Positions 45,691-53,718 of a stretch of 64,000 nucleotides of DNA are shown here, piece by piece; position 1 is the first letter of the stretch, and each line of letters begins with the position of its first letter. The stretch lies in the NCBI GenBank assembly GCA_002375465.1, contig DFLT01000003.1, forward strand, positions 328,146-392,145, given 5' to 3'. The position numbers and the translations under genes are program-made. The DNA is from Alphaproteobacteria bacterium UBA3612. Lineage in GTDB: Bacteria; Pseudomonadota; Alphaproteobacteria; Sphingomonadales; Sphingomonadaceae. A model generated the notes under the pieces. It did no database searches. It worked only from the letters and a program-made list of their open reading frames with translations, and had not been told where the DNA came from.

Positions 45691-46599
45691 TTACTTGACC
45701 GCGCCGCTTTTCAATAATTGCGGCAAAAGGGTGATGCCGGCAAGGATTGGATGCCGGCGCTGCCAGTCAGAAATGCGGATATCGCTGCCGGCGTGGCGGT
45801 TTATCTTCCAGGCGAGATAGTCGATGCCGCCGTCGAACGTGGCGGTTGCCTTTGCGAGGCGAGCGACGGAGATCAGCTTTCCATTGCGCCGCCGGCGTGC
45901 CCAGGCACGCTCCCCGGCCCTTCGATCAACCGCGTCCCTGAATCGAATAAGCGTGCCGCTTATCTCTGCGTCCAGTTTCGCTTCCGTCAGGGCTGCGGCC
46001 GTGATGGAGCGATACCAGTCCGGCGCGGCATCGAACACGGCCCCCGGCCTCTCCTTGCGCTCGGCGCGGAGTTCGGCCGCGTAGGTCAGCGCAAAGGCGG
46101 AAGACCATAAGGAGCGCATGTCCGTTTCCTGCGGCAATAGCGGCCGCGCAGCGTTCATCAGCGTCACTGGACTGTTCGCAACGGCAGAAATGATCCTGTC
46201 GGCCACCGGCAACCCTGCCCCCCAGGCGAGGCGCGCAGGTTGGCAAAAGCGCGCCCAGACCGATACGCTGCGCGTTTCACCGCGACATTCACGCTGCAGA
46301 TCGTCAAGGCTGAGCACCGCATATTTCGCGACCAGTCCCTGCCACCGGGCATGGAAGACATTTGGCGGGACAAGAGCATTGGCGCGCGCCAGCCATGCGC
46401 GGTCATAGGCCCGTTCATAGCTGTCGACGATCAGGTAGAAATCCAGCATCAGGCCGTCGAGCCGAGCCTCTCTCAGGCAGGATCCATAAAAGAGGACGCC
46501 GAGCGCACCGGCATGGCGTGCCGCGACATCAGCGGCAAATCCGCGGACTTGGGCATCGACAGGCTTCGACAGCTCGTTTCTGTAAAGGTCGGTCAGCAT
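45691..46599 (-). CDS. Tam41-like phosphatidate cytidylyltransferase candidate
   Basis: 302 residues, no signal peptide. A nucleotidyltransferase-type core is visible: FYGS (G39-S40) followed by LDGLMLDFYLIVDSYERAY with D53, then VFHARWQGLVAKYAVLSLDD (K92-Y93) and WARFCQPARLAWGAG. The order GS, D-F-x-x-x-V, KYxVxSxxxL, W...GRL/P resembles mitochondrial Tam41, which makes CDP-diacylglycerol from phosphatidate and CTP. The upstream co-transcribed gene is a diacylglycerol kinase, whose product would be the substrate. This is pattern recognition; a generic unknown nucleotidyltransferase is the alternative. Confidence 0.6.
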   Translation of the reverse strand: MLTDLYRNELSKPVDAQVRGFAADVAARHAGALGVLFYGSCLREARLDGLMLDFYLIVDSYERAYDRAWLARANALVPPNVFHARWQGLVAKYAVLSLDDLQRECRGETRSVSVWARFCQPARLAWGAGLPVADRIISAVANSPVTLMNAARPLLPQETDMRSLWSSAFALTYAAELRAERKERPGAVFDAAPDWYRSITAAALTEAKLDAEISGTLIRFRDAVDRRAGERAWARRRRNGKLISVARLAKATATFDGGIDYLAWKINRHAGSDIRISDWQRRHPILAGITLLPQLLKSGAVK

Positions 46600-46625
46600 G
46601 GGAAGCGGGCATAACCGCCCCGCAG

Positions 46626-47591
46626 CTAAGCCGCCAGCCGCAGGAAATTCACTGGCTCAGTGGGTGTCAGGATGATCGAGCCACCCTTCGGCGCGGAAAA
46701 ATGCTCCCCGTCCAGAATGACGTCCGACTGAGTCCCTGAAATACGGATTTCGTCGCCGCTGTCCATGTAAAGGCCGCGAAATTTCGACTGTCCCAGCCGC
46801 CCAAAGATAGCCGCAAAGCTGGCGCGGAGCACCGCGCCGCGCGTCTGGTCGATCGCCATCACGCCCAGACGGCGGTCGGCGGACGTACCATTCTGCACGT
46901 TCATCAGCACCTTTTCGAGTGTCGTGACCATCAGGAGCAGAAAATGCCCCTCCAGCAGGCCGTCACGGCGAACGGACACACTCAGCTTTTCACGCGATAC
47001 CGGACCCCATTTGCCCGGCAATCCAACGATCAGCACGAGGAATGCCATCACCGATGTCAGAAAATGCGCCATCCAGTTTGGCAGGCCGAGCGGGTAGAGC
47101 TTATGACGGCAATAAAGGATTGAGGAGGCAAGCCCCGCCCCCCCCAGGAACATGCCCATGACAGGTCGCGACAGCCGACCGTCGTTCAGCGCGATCAGTT
47201 TACGCGGGGTCACATAATCCTCGACGCCGGTTTCGGCGATTTCGATGATACGTTCCAGGGCCTTCAGCGGATCGGTACCGCTGCCGAGGTCGGCGGCGAT
47301 CAGATTCGTTTTACCGTTCGGCAGCACGGCGACTGGCGGAGGCGTGTCCCCGAACGGCTTGCCGTGATAAATTTCGGTCAGCGTCGCCTGGACCGTTCCG
47401 TCACCGCCATTGATCACCAGCACCTTTGGCTTGGTACGCGCGATCGTTCTGAGCGCATTGGGAATCTCGGCAATGTCATTCACTTCGTAATGAAAGATTT
47501 CCGGAACCCGCGCAGTGAAGTCGCGCACCCGGGGCAGATGGGCGCGATTGCCGGTGGAAACAGGATTGGAAAGGAGGGCGACCGATGCCAT
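46626..47591 (-). CDS. diacylglycerol/sphingosine kinase family lipid kinase
   Basis: 321 residues. DAGK catalytic domain: VLVINGGDGTVQATLTEIYH contains the GGDGT ATP motif, and AVLPNGKTNLIAADLG the second conserved loop (usually GTxN). C-terminal beta-sandwich ends in VILDGEHFSAPKGGSIILTP. A hydrophobic stretch around 185-200 may touch the membrane. It phosphorylates a lipid, probably diacylglycerol to phosphatidate. Lies 7 bases after the DUF2141 gene and 26 bases before the Tam41-like gene. Confidence 0.88.
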   Translation of the reverse strand: MASVALLSNPVSTGNRAHLPRVRDFTARVPEIFHYEVNDIAEIPNALRTIARTKPKVLVINGGDGTVQATLTEIYHGKPFGDTPPPVAVLPNGKTNLIAADLGSGTDPLKALERIIEIAETGVEDYVTPRKLIALNDGRLSRPVMGMFLGGAGLASSILYCRHKLYPLGLPNWMAHFLTSVMAFLVLIVGLPGKWGPVSREKLSVSVRRDGLLEGHFLLLMVTTLEKVLMNVQNGTSADRRLGVMAIDQTRGAVLRASFAAIFGRLGQSKFRGLYMDSGDEIRISGTQSDVILDGEHFSAPKGGSIILTPTEPVNFLRLAA

Positions 47592-47598
47592 TTTTGAT

Positions 47599-48132
47599 TT
47601 ACTTCCGCTTCACGGGGCCGAAGCCCAAAATACCCTTGTGGTAATTGAGAACGACGGTCATCGGCGTCACGCCGGCCTTCGCCTGAAAATTCGCCATGTC
47701 ATATTTGGGCTTGGCCAGCTTCATGCTGGGATTGCCCGGCAGCCCCGCACCATCCTCGAACGGATCGAGTTTGCCGTTCTTTGCGCGGTCGTGCATCACG
47801 ACCATCGCCATTTCACCGGAGTAGGGCAGCGGCACGCAGATATCCATGTCGCCGGATTTTGACACCGGAACGTCGACGCGTCGGATCCACTCCCCCCCTT
47901 CAAGAAATTTGTCGGGGTCGTCGGGATAAAGCTGGATACGCACCTGACCGGCGCGATCCTTGAAGCCCGTGACGCGGACCAGGGCCGCGGGTTCTTTCGC
48001 GTTCGAATAGCACGCCGAGGGGGTATTCGGCATCTCACGCTTTGCGGTGGCAGCCTGCGACATGGCGGGCTGGGCGGCCACCAAAGCGGCGCTCGCCAGA
48101 TAAAGCGGAACAAGTTTACCGTAGAATCTCAA
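47599..48132 (-). CDS. DUF2141 domain exported protein
   Basis: 177 residues from a TTG at 48132 with GAGGAAGAG upstream; the longer reading frame would run into the divergent lptF region. Signal peptide RFYGKLVPLYLASAALVAAQ ends about residue 27. The DUF2141 beta-sandwich holds GQVRIQLYPDDPDKFLEGG, GEMAMVVMHDRAKNGKLDP and a glycine-rich end. Periplasmic, function unknown. First gene of the lipid-kinase/nucleotidyltransferase run. Confidence 0.85.
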   Translation of the reverse strand: MRFYGKLVPLYLASAALVAAQPAMSQAATAKREMPNTPSACYSNAKEPAALVRVTGFKDRAGQVRIQLYPDDPDKFLEGGEWIRRVDVPVSKSGDMDICVPLPYSGEMAMVVMHDRAKNGKLDPFEDGAGLPGNPSMKLAKPKYDMANFQAKAGVTPMTVVLNYHKGILGFGPVKRK

Positions 48133-48307
48133 AATCTCTTCCTCACCGACTTTGCGTATTCTGATGCGGGGCGCTATTGCGCGGTGCACCGACGAAGGGC
48201 AAAGCCATGCCTTCGTCATCAGGACATCACATATTGCCTCCGGTTGCGGCCAAAATTGGGCAGGCACCGGGCAAAACTGGGCAGGACTGGGCCTAACGAA
48301 CACCGAT

Positions 48308-49540
48308 ATGCTCGCTGCCCGCTTAGACAGATATATCGCCAGGCTGATCGCGCTGCCGCTATTGGGCACGCTGGTCGTCGCTGCCATGCTGTTGCTGCTG
48401 GACAAGATGTTGCGCCTGTTCGATTTTGTCGTGAACGAGGGCGGTCCGGTCAGCGTCGTTTGGCGAATGCTGGGGAATGTGTTTCCGCAATATCTGGGCC
48501 TCGGCATCCCCGTCGGCCTGCTGCTCGGAATTCTTTTGGCCTTTCGCGGCCTTGCCCTGTCCAGTGAACTGGATGCCATGCGCGCGGTGGGCGTGTCCTA
48601 TCTGCGCATGCTGCGTGTCCCCTATCTTTATGCCTTGGCAATGGGCGCGATGACGCTGGGCATCGTGGGGTTCATCCAGCCGATCACCCAATATACCTAT
48701 GAGGCGCTGGAATTCGAATTGCGGTCAGGCGCGCTTGGCGCGACCATCGACGTTGGGGCCTTCGTCCCCGTGGCGGAGGATACGATCCTTCGCGTCGAAG
48801 AGAGCCGGGAAAGCGGCAGTGACCTACGCGGTATTTTCCTGCACACACAGCGCGCCGACGGGCGGACGGCAACGGCAACGGCGGAACGGGGCCAGTTTTT
48901 GTCCACCGACGATCCCGACGTGATCCTGTTGCGGCTGGAGGAGGGTGTTATCGTTCACGATGCAGCCGAATTCCCGGAACCGCGTGTGCTGAGTTTCCAG
49001 AATTACGACCTGGCCGTGCCCCTGCCCCGCATCGACGTTTTTCGCGCCCGGGCGGACGGCGCCGACGACCAGGAATTCACCCTGCCGGAACTGTGGCAGG
49101 CGAGCGCCGATCCGAACCCCAGTTTTGGTGCCGCGAACCAGCGTGCGATCGAGGCGAACCTGCACAGGCGTCTGGTACAGATCGTCGTTGTTCTCGTCAT
49201 TCCCCTGCTTGCGCTGGCACTCGCCGTTCCCGCGAAGAGATCGTCAAGCGCGCTGGGGGTGTTCGCGGCGCTGATCATCCTGGTCGTCTATAATGAGATT
49301 TCGGAAACGGCCGAGCGCGCCGGGGCGGCCGGCGATATACCGATTGCGCTTAGTCAATGGGCAAGCTTCGCCGCCTTTGCCGCGCTGTGCGGCTGGTTCT
49401 TCTATGTTCTGGCGTTCAAGCCGGCCGGGCAACCCATTGGCATGCTGGAAAGCGCCTTCACCCAGCTTGCGAAGCCGATAAAGAAACTGTGGCGGTTCGT
49501 TCGTCGTAAAACCCACCGCATGCAGGCGACGTCTTCATGA
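48308..49540 (+). CDS. lptF: LPS export ABC transporter permease LptF
   Basis: 410 residues from ATG 48308 (LAARLDRYIARLIALPLLGT, the usual LptF beginning); a longer in-frame ORF to 48152 crosses a 21-base tandem repeat and is unlikely. Six spans with a periplasmic jellyroll in the middle. With LptG and LptB it extracts LPS from the inner membrane. Overlaps lptG by four bases (ATGA). Divergent from the DUF2141 operon; the 175-base spacer should hold both promoters. Confidence 0.93.
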   Translation: MLAARLDRYIARLIALPLLGTLVVAAMLLLLDKMLRLFDFVVNEGGPVSVVWRMLGNVFPQYLGLGIPVGLLLGILLAFRGLALSSELDAMRAVGVSYLRMLRVPYLYALAMGAMTLGIVGFIQPITQYTYEALEFELRSGALGATIDVGAFVPVAEDTILRVEESRESGSDLRGIFLHTQRADGRTATATAERGQFLSTDDPDVILLRLEEGVIVHDAAEFPEPRVLSFQNYDLAVPLPRIDVFRARADGADDQEFTLPELWQASADPNPSFGAANQRAIEANLHRRLVQIVVVLVIPLLALALAVPAKRSSSALGVFAALIILVVYNEISETAERAGAAGDIPIALSQWASFAAFAALCGWFFYVLAFKPAGQPIGMLESAFTQLAKPIKKLWRFVRRKTHRMQATSS

Positions 49541-50637
49541 TGCGGCCATGGCCATCAAATACCCTGGCTCTTTATCAGGCGCGCATGTTCGCGATCAGGA
49601 TCGTCGCCTTCGCCTTCGTCCTGGTCGGTATCCTGCAAATGCTGGACCTGTTGTCGGAATCCGAAAAGATCCTGGCGGTCAGCGGAAACGGCAATGCCGA
49701 GCTATGGCAATATGTCCAGCTTCGCGCGCCGCAATTGGTCGACACATTCCTGCCGTTTTCCGTGCTGCTGGGCGCGCTGGTGACATGGGCGTCGCTTTCG
49801 ACGTCCTCCGAAATCGTCATCATGAAAGGTGCCGGGCTGTCGCCCCACAAGATATTATTGCCGATGATGGCGACCGCCCTGCTGGTGTCGGTGGCGCACT
49901 TTGTCTTTTCGGAAACCGTGCTCCCGCAAACCAACGCCCGGCTGGACGCATGGCAGGGGGCCGATTACGGCGTCCTTCCCGCCGACCCTGGCACGGCCCG
50001 CTTCGATGAATGGCAGATCGGCGACAGCGATATTCTGTTTGCCGAACAGGTCGAGGGCGCAGGAGCGGACATGGTGCTGACCGGTGTCACAGTCTATCGG
50101 CGCAGCGCAAATGGCGCGGACCTGGTTGCGATCGCCAACGGCCCCCGTGCGGTTCCTGTTGCGGACGGCTGGCAGTTGGATGATACGCGCAGCTTTAACG
50201 TCGCGGCCGCCCAGATCGAGGAGATCGGCCCAATGATCGTGGGGCGCGGCATCGCGCCGGCGCGCTACACCGTCGAAACGCCCGATCCGGACGAAAGCAC
50301 GACATCCGAATTGGCGGCAGCAATCGAGCGGCTGGAGGCGGCCGGCCGACCAACGGACGCGTTGCACACGGCATTTATGCACAAATTTTCCGCCCCGCTT
50401 TCAGCGCTGCTGATGCCGCTATTGGGGGCGGTGGCCGGCTTTGGCCTGGCACGGTCCGGTCAGTTGTTCAAACGCACGGTCATTGGATTGGTGCTGGGGT
50501 TCGCCTATTTCGTGGCCGACAATGCGATGCTGGCGATGGGACAATTTGGCGCAGCCCCGCCCATATTGGCCGCCTGGGGGCCATTTCTGATGTTCTTTCT
50601 GGTAGGGGAAGCCGTGCTTTTCCGTACCGAGGAATAG
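49537..50637 (+). CDS. lptG: LPS export ABC transporter permease LptG
   Basis: 366 residues, YjgP/YjgQ family. N-terminal NTLALYQARMFAIRIVAFAF, coupling-helix region EIVIMKGAGLSPHKIL, periplasmic jellyroll, then C-terminal spans with MHKFSAPLSALLMPLLGAVA and RTVIGLVLGFAYFVADNA. Partner of LptF in the LptB2FG complex. The outer-membrane assembly gene lptD, usually near, is not in the window. Confidence 0.95.
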   Translation: MMRPWPSNTLALYQARMFAIRIVAFAFVLVGILQMLDLLSESEKILAVSGNGNAELWQYVQLRAPQLVDTFLPFSVLLGALVTWASLSTSSEIVIMKGAGLSPHKILLPMMATALLVSVAHFVFSETVLPQTNARLDAWQGADYGVLPADPGTARFDEWQIGDSDILFAEQVEGAGADMVLTGVTVYRRSANGADLVAIANGPRAVPVADGWQLDDTRSFNVAAAQIEEIGPMIVGRGIAPARYTVETPDPDESTTSELAAAIERLEAAGRPTDALHTAFMHKFSAPLSALLMPLLGAVAGFGLARSGQLFKRTVIGLVLGFAYFVADNAMLAMGQFGAAPPILAAWGPFLMFFLVGEAVLFRTEE

Positions 50638-50735
50638 CGATTGTTGCGGCCCGCAGCCCGCATTGCCATGAGGCAACCCACGACCTGCCGCATCTTCGCC
50701 GCATTGCGTCGCAATATGCGAATTTGACGAAGCTG

Positions 50736-51569
50736 ATGAACAGATTTGAGGGCGATGAGATCGTGAGTAGCGTAGCGAAGCTGATAAAGGGCTTTCGACT
50801 CGGAATGTGGGAAAAATCCCATCATCTCGACAAGATGGACTTTCGCGGCCTGGTGAAGGCATATTTCCAATATTACGCCATTCAGGGCTACCTGATCCTG
50901 GCGGCGATTTCGATCGGCGTGGCGATTGCCTACCCGCCAACGACGCTGGAAATTCTTGCAGCGACAGGCGTGGCCGTCGTCTTCTATCCGCTCGTCTGGT
51001 ACGTTCTGCACCGCTTCGTCCTGCATGGCCAGTGGATGTTCAAATCGCGGCTGACGGCGCGGACGTGGAAGCGTATCCATTTCGACCACCATCAGGACCC
51101 CAACCATTTGGAGGTCCTTTTCGGCGCGCTTTACACGACCCTGCCTGCGATCGCGGCGGCGATGCTGCCAATCGGGTATCTGATCGGTGGCGTCGGCGGC
51201 ATGGCGGTCGCGATGGCCGCAGGACTGCTGACGACCTGCTTTTACGAGTTCGTGCATTGTATCCAGCATCTGGCGTACAAGCCGAAGTATGAATTCCTGA
51301 AAAAGATGAAAGCGCGCCACATGGCGCATCACTTCCACGACGAAACCGGCAATTTCGGTATCACCGATTTCACCTGGGATCGGCTGTTCGGCACCTTTTA
51401 CGAGCGCGCGCAGCGCCCGCAGAAGAGCCCGTCGGTGTTCAATCTGGGCTATGATGACGAGGCGGCAAAGCTTTATCCATGGGTCGCGGCAAAGTCCGGC
51501 GGCACCTTCAAGACGCCGCAGCGTCGTGCGAAAGTGAAGGAAGAACTGGAACGGCAGCAGGCGGCATAA
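50736..51569 (+). CDS. sterol desaturase / fatty acid hydroxylase superfamily protein
   Basis: 277 residues. Histidine-box di-iron membrane enzyme: HRFVLH, HFDHHQDPNH, H in YEFVHCIQH and HMAHHFHDE, with four hydrophobic spans around them. Homologues hydroxylate fatty acyl chains, carotenoids or lipid A/ceramide tails. Placement after lptFG suggests an envelope lipid target (inference). Three starts are possible (TTG 50724, ATG 50736, GTG 50763); ATG is used, ribosome site weak. Confidence 0.88.
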   Translation: MNRFEGDEIVSSVAKLIKGFRLGMWEKSHHLDKMDFRGLVKAYFQYYAIQGYLILAAISIGVAIAYPPTTLEILAATGVAVVFYPLVWYVLHRFVLHGQWMFKSRLTARTWKRIHFDHHQDPNHLEVLFGALYTTLPAIAAAMLPIGYLIGGVGGMAVAMAAGLLTTCFYEFVHCIQHLAYKPKYEFLKKMKARHMAHHFHDETGNFGITDFTWDRLFGTFYERAQRPQKSPSVFNLGYDDEAAKLYPWVAAKSGGTFKTPQRRAKVKEELERQQAA

Positions 51570-51741
51570 TAGGAGCGCCGTTCCTTTCCTTCAGCATCAG
51601 CGAGCGTCAGCGATCACTCCCGATAATCAACCAATCGTTCTTCGTCGGGTCGTCAGCCGCGCCGACCGAAACGCCTTCGTCGATTTCCCCTACGGCCTTT
51701 ACCATGATGATCCGGCCTGGCGACCGCCGCTGAAGGCGGAT

Positions 51742-52770
51742 GTGCACGGCCTTATCGGCGGTGCGAAAACCAATCCTTGGTTTCTGCACGCGCGCGCCGC
51801 GTTCTGGCTGGCCTATCGCGGAAGGAAAATGGTCGGTCGCATTTCCGCGCAGATCGACGAGCTGGTCTTGGAAAATATGGGACCGGGCACGGGCCAATGG
51901 GGCATGTTCGAATGTATCGACGATCAGGCAGTCGCGGATGCCCTGCTGCAGGTGGCGACGGACTGGCTGAGGTCCGAGGGCATGACCCGGATGCTGGGTC
52001 CGTTCAGCCTGAGCATCTGGGACGAACCGGGGCTGTTGGTGAAGGGACACCATATCCCGCCGACCATCATGATGGGCCATCACCACGCCTATTATGAACG
52101 CCTGGTCGAAGCGGCGGGCCATGAAAAGGCGAAAGATCTATATACCTACGAACTGCCCATAGCGGCGGGCTTTCCCGAAACACCCGATCGCATGGTGGCC
52201 ATGGCGGAGAAAAATGCGCGCCTGAAGGTCCGAAAAGTCGACAAAGCGCGCTTCGACGAGGAAGCGGCACTGATCCTCGATATTCTGAACGACGCCTGGG
52301 CGGATAATTGGGGATTCACGCCGCTGACCGAGGCGGAGATTGCCTATGTCGGCAAGAAGCTGAAGCCCATCGTTTATGAGGATCTGATCCGCATCGCGGA
52401 AGTGGATGGTGAACCGGTCGCGTTCATGATGACCCTGCCCGATATTAATGAACTGACCGCCGATCTACACGGAAAGCTGTTCCCCTTCGGTTGGGCAAAG
52501 CTGCTGTGGCGGCTGCGGCGGCCCCAGGTTCAACGTATGCGTGTCCCCCTGATGGGCGTTCGACAAACGCACCAGTCGGGCAGGCTGGCCACATTCATGG
52601 CATTCCTGATGATCGAGCTGATCCGGCGCGATTCCGTCAAGAATTATTCGGCCACTGTCGGCGAATTCGGCTGGGTGCTGGAGGATAATAAGGGAATGAC
52701 CGCCATTGCCGACGCGCTGGAAAGCCCGCTGTCGAAAACATACCGGATTTACGAGAAACCGATCGGCTGA
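51742..52770 (+). CDS. GNAT-type acyltransferase-like protein, N-terminus lacking a canonical start
   Basis: 342 residues if the first ATG/GTG/TTG (GTG 51742) is used. Upstream in the same frame the sequence reads convincingly as protein (VSRADRNAFVDFPYGLYHDD then PAWRPPLKAD), the region with which homologues begin, back to about 51613, but contains no ATG, GTG or TTG between the in-frame stop at 51535 and 51742. The full gene would be about 385 residues. The body has GRISAQIDELVLENMGPGTG, GMFECIDD and a C-terminal GNAT-like half. Function unknown. A non-standard start, a sequence error or a broken 5' end are the options. Confidence 0.8.
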   Translation: MHGLIGGAKTNPWFLHARAAFWLAYRGRKMVGRISAQIDELVLENMGPGTGQWGMFECIDDQAVADALLQVATDWLRSEGMTRMLGPFSLSIWDEPGLLVKGHHIPPTIMMGHHHAYYERLVEAAGHEKAKDLYTYELPIAAGFPETPDRMVAMAEKNARLKVRKVDKARFDEEAALILDILNDAWADNWGFTPLTEAEIAYVGKKLKPIVYEDLIRIAEVDGEPVAFMMTLPDINELTADLHGKLFPFGWAKLLWRLRRPQVQRMRVPLMGVRQTHQSGRLATFMAFLMIELIRRDSVKNYSATVGEFGWVLEDNKGMTAIADALESPLSKTYRIYEKPIG

Positions 52771-52794
52771 GCGGGTCGGCGCCCCCGCAACCGG

Positions 52795-53253
52795 TCAGCA
52801 ATCGCCGGTGCGGGTGCCCGATCCCTCAGTGATAATCGTCATATTGCCCATCTGGCCCTGCCCTGTCATCGTCATCCGGGTCTGATAATCATTATCCGAA
52901 TGGGTGCCGGTCATTACCATTTGCATGGTCTGGCCCTGCATCTTGCAGACAGCAACAGCATCCAGCTTTCCGCCCGACATATCGAAGCGTTCATATTCGC
53001 ACTTCCCCTCGGACTCCTGGAACATCTTTTCCGGGGCCTCATCGAGATCGGCCTGCGTGATGCACTGATCCTGGGAATAGCTTTGCCCCGTCATCTGCGA
53101 CTTTATCATGTCACGCATGCTGGCAGGAACGCCTGGCGGCAGCGCGATGTCGATGTCCACCGTTTTTCCGGTGGTCGTCCACATGCCGGGCTCCATCGCC
53201 GCGGCAGGTGCCGCCAGCAGGACAGCCATGAGCATCGTCGTGCGCTTTTTCAT
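52795..53253 (-). CDS. DUF3617 domain exported protein
   Basis: 152 residues from ATG 53253 with AGAGGGGGG upstream. Signal peptide KKRTTMLMAVLLAAPAAA. DUF3617 features: an EPGMWTTTGK start, cysteine pairs near SYSQDQCIT, GKCEYERFD and AVCKMQG, and a methionine/threonine-rich C-terminus ending TRTGDC. A periplasmic small protein common in sphingomonads; no known activity. Confidence 0.88.
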   Translation of the reverse strand: MKKRTTMLMAVLLAAPAAAMEPGMWTTTGKTVDIDIALPPGVPASMRDMIKSQMTGQSYSQDQCITQADLDEAPEKMFQESEGKCEYERFDMSGGKLDAVAVCKMQGQTMQMVMTGTHSDNDYQTRMTMTGQGQMGNMTIITEGSGTRTGDC

Positions 53254-53421
53254 GAGAACCCCCCTCTGATTTCTTCCAGGATCCATGTTAAAGCGCTGGC
53301 GAGAGGACGGCCACCCCCAATAAAAAATCGGGTCAGGTAGTCATGGATCAAGGCACAAATAGCGGGGTCTGTCAGTTACAGTGCAGGAAGCCCACTTGCG
53401 GGCTCCGACAGGAACTTTCCC

Positions 53422-53679
53422 ATGTCCTTCACACGTTTGGAACCTCCCCTTCCCCTCCACGTCATCGGGCGCGGCGATGGCCTGGCCTTCGGCGTCATCG
53501 ATTATGGCGCCGAACATAATTTGCTATGGGTCACGGCGATTGATGCCACTGGCGAGATCTGGTGCGCGCCGAATCCCCAGGTACGCATGCAGCCCAACTG
53601 GTCCATGGGCCGCGCGCGCGTGGCCGATGCTGGCGGCGCCGACATCCACGACATGAAGCCTTTCGCAGCGAGCTCCTGA
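53422..53679 (+). CDS. small hypothetical protein (85 aa)
   Basis: 85 residues from ATG 53422 with AGGAA nine bases upstream. The sequence is predicted to form several strands: LPLHVIGRGDGLAFGVIDYG, LLWVTAIDATGEIWCAP and a polar C-terminus. No membrane segment or signal. Codon use matches neighbours and the spacing to uvrB is 39 bases, so it may be co-transcribed with it. I do not recognise the family. A small hairpin (AGCCC/GGGCT, about 53388-53403) lies in its leader. Confidence 0.65.
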   Translation: MSFTRLEPPLPLHVIGRGDGLAFGVIDYGAEHNLLWVTAIDATGEIWCAPNPQVRMQPNWSMGRARVADAGGADIHDMKPFAASS

Positions 53680-53718
53680 CGGCTGGCGCTTGCGATAGCG
53701 GCCTCCTATCTCCCCCCC

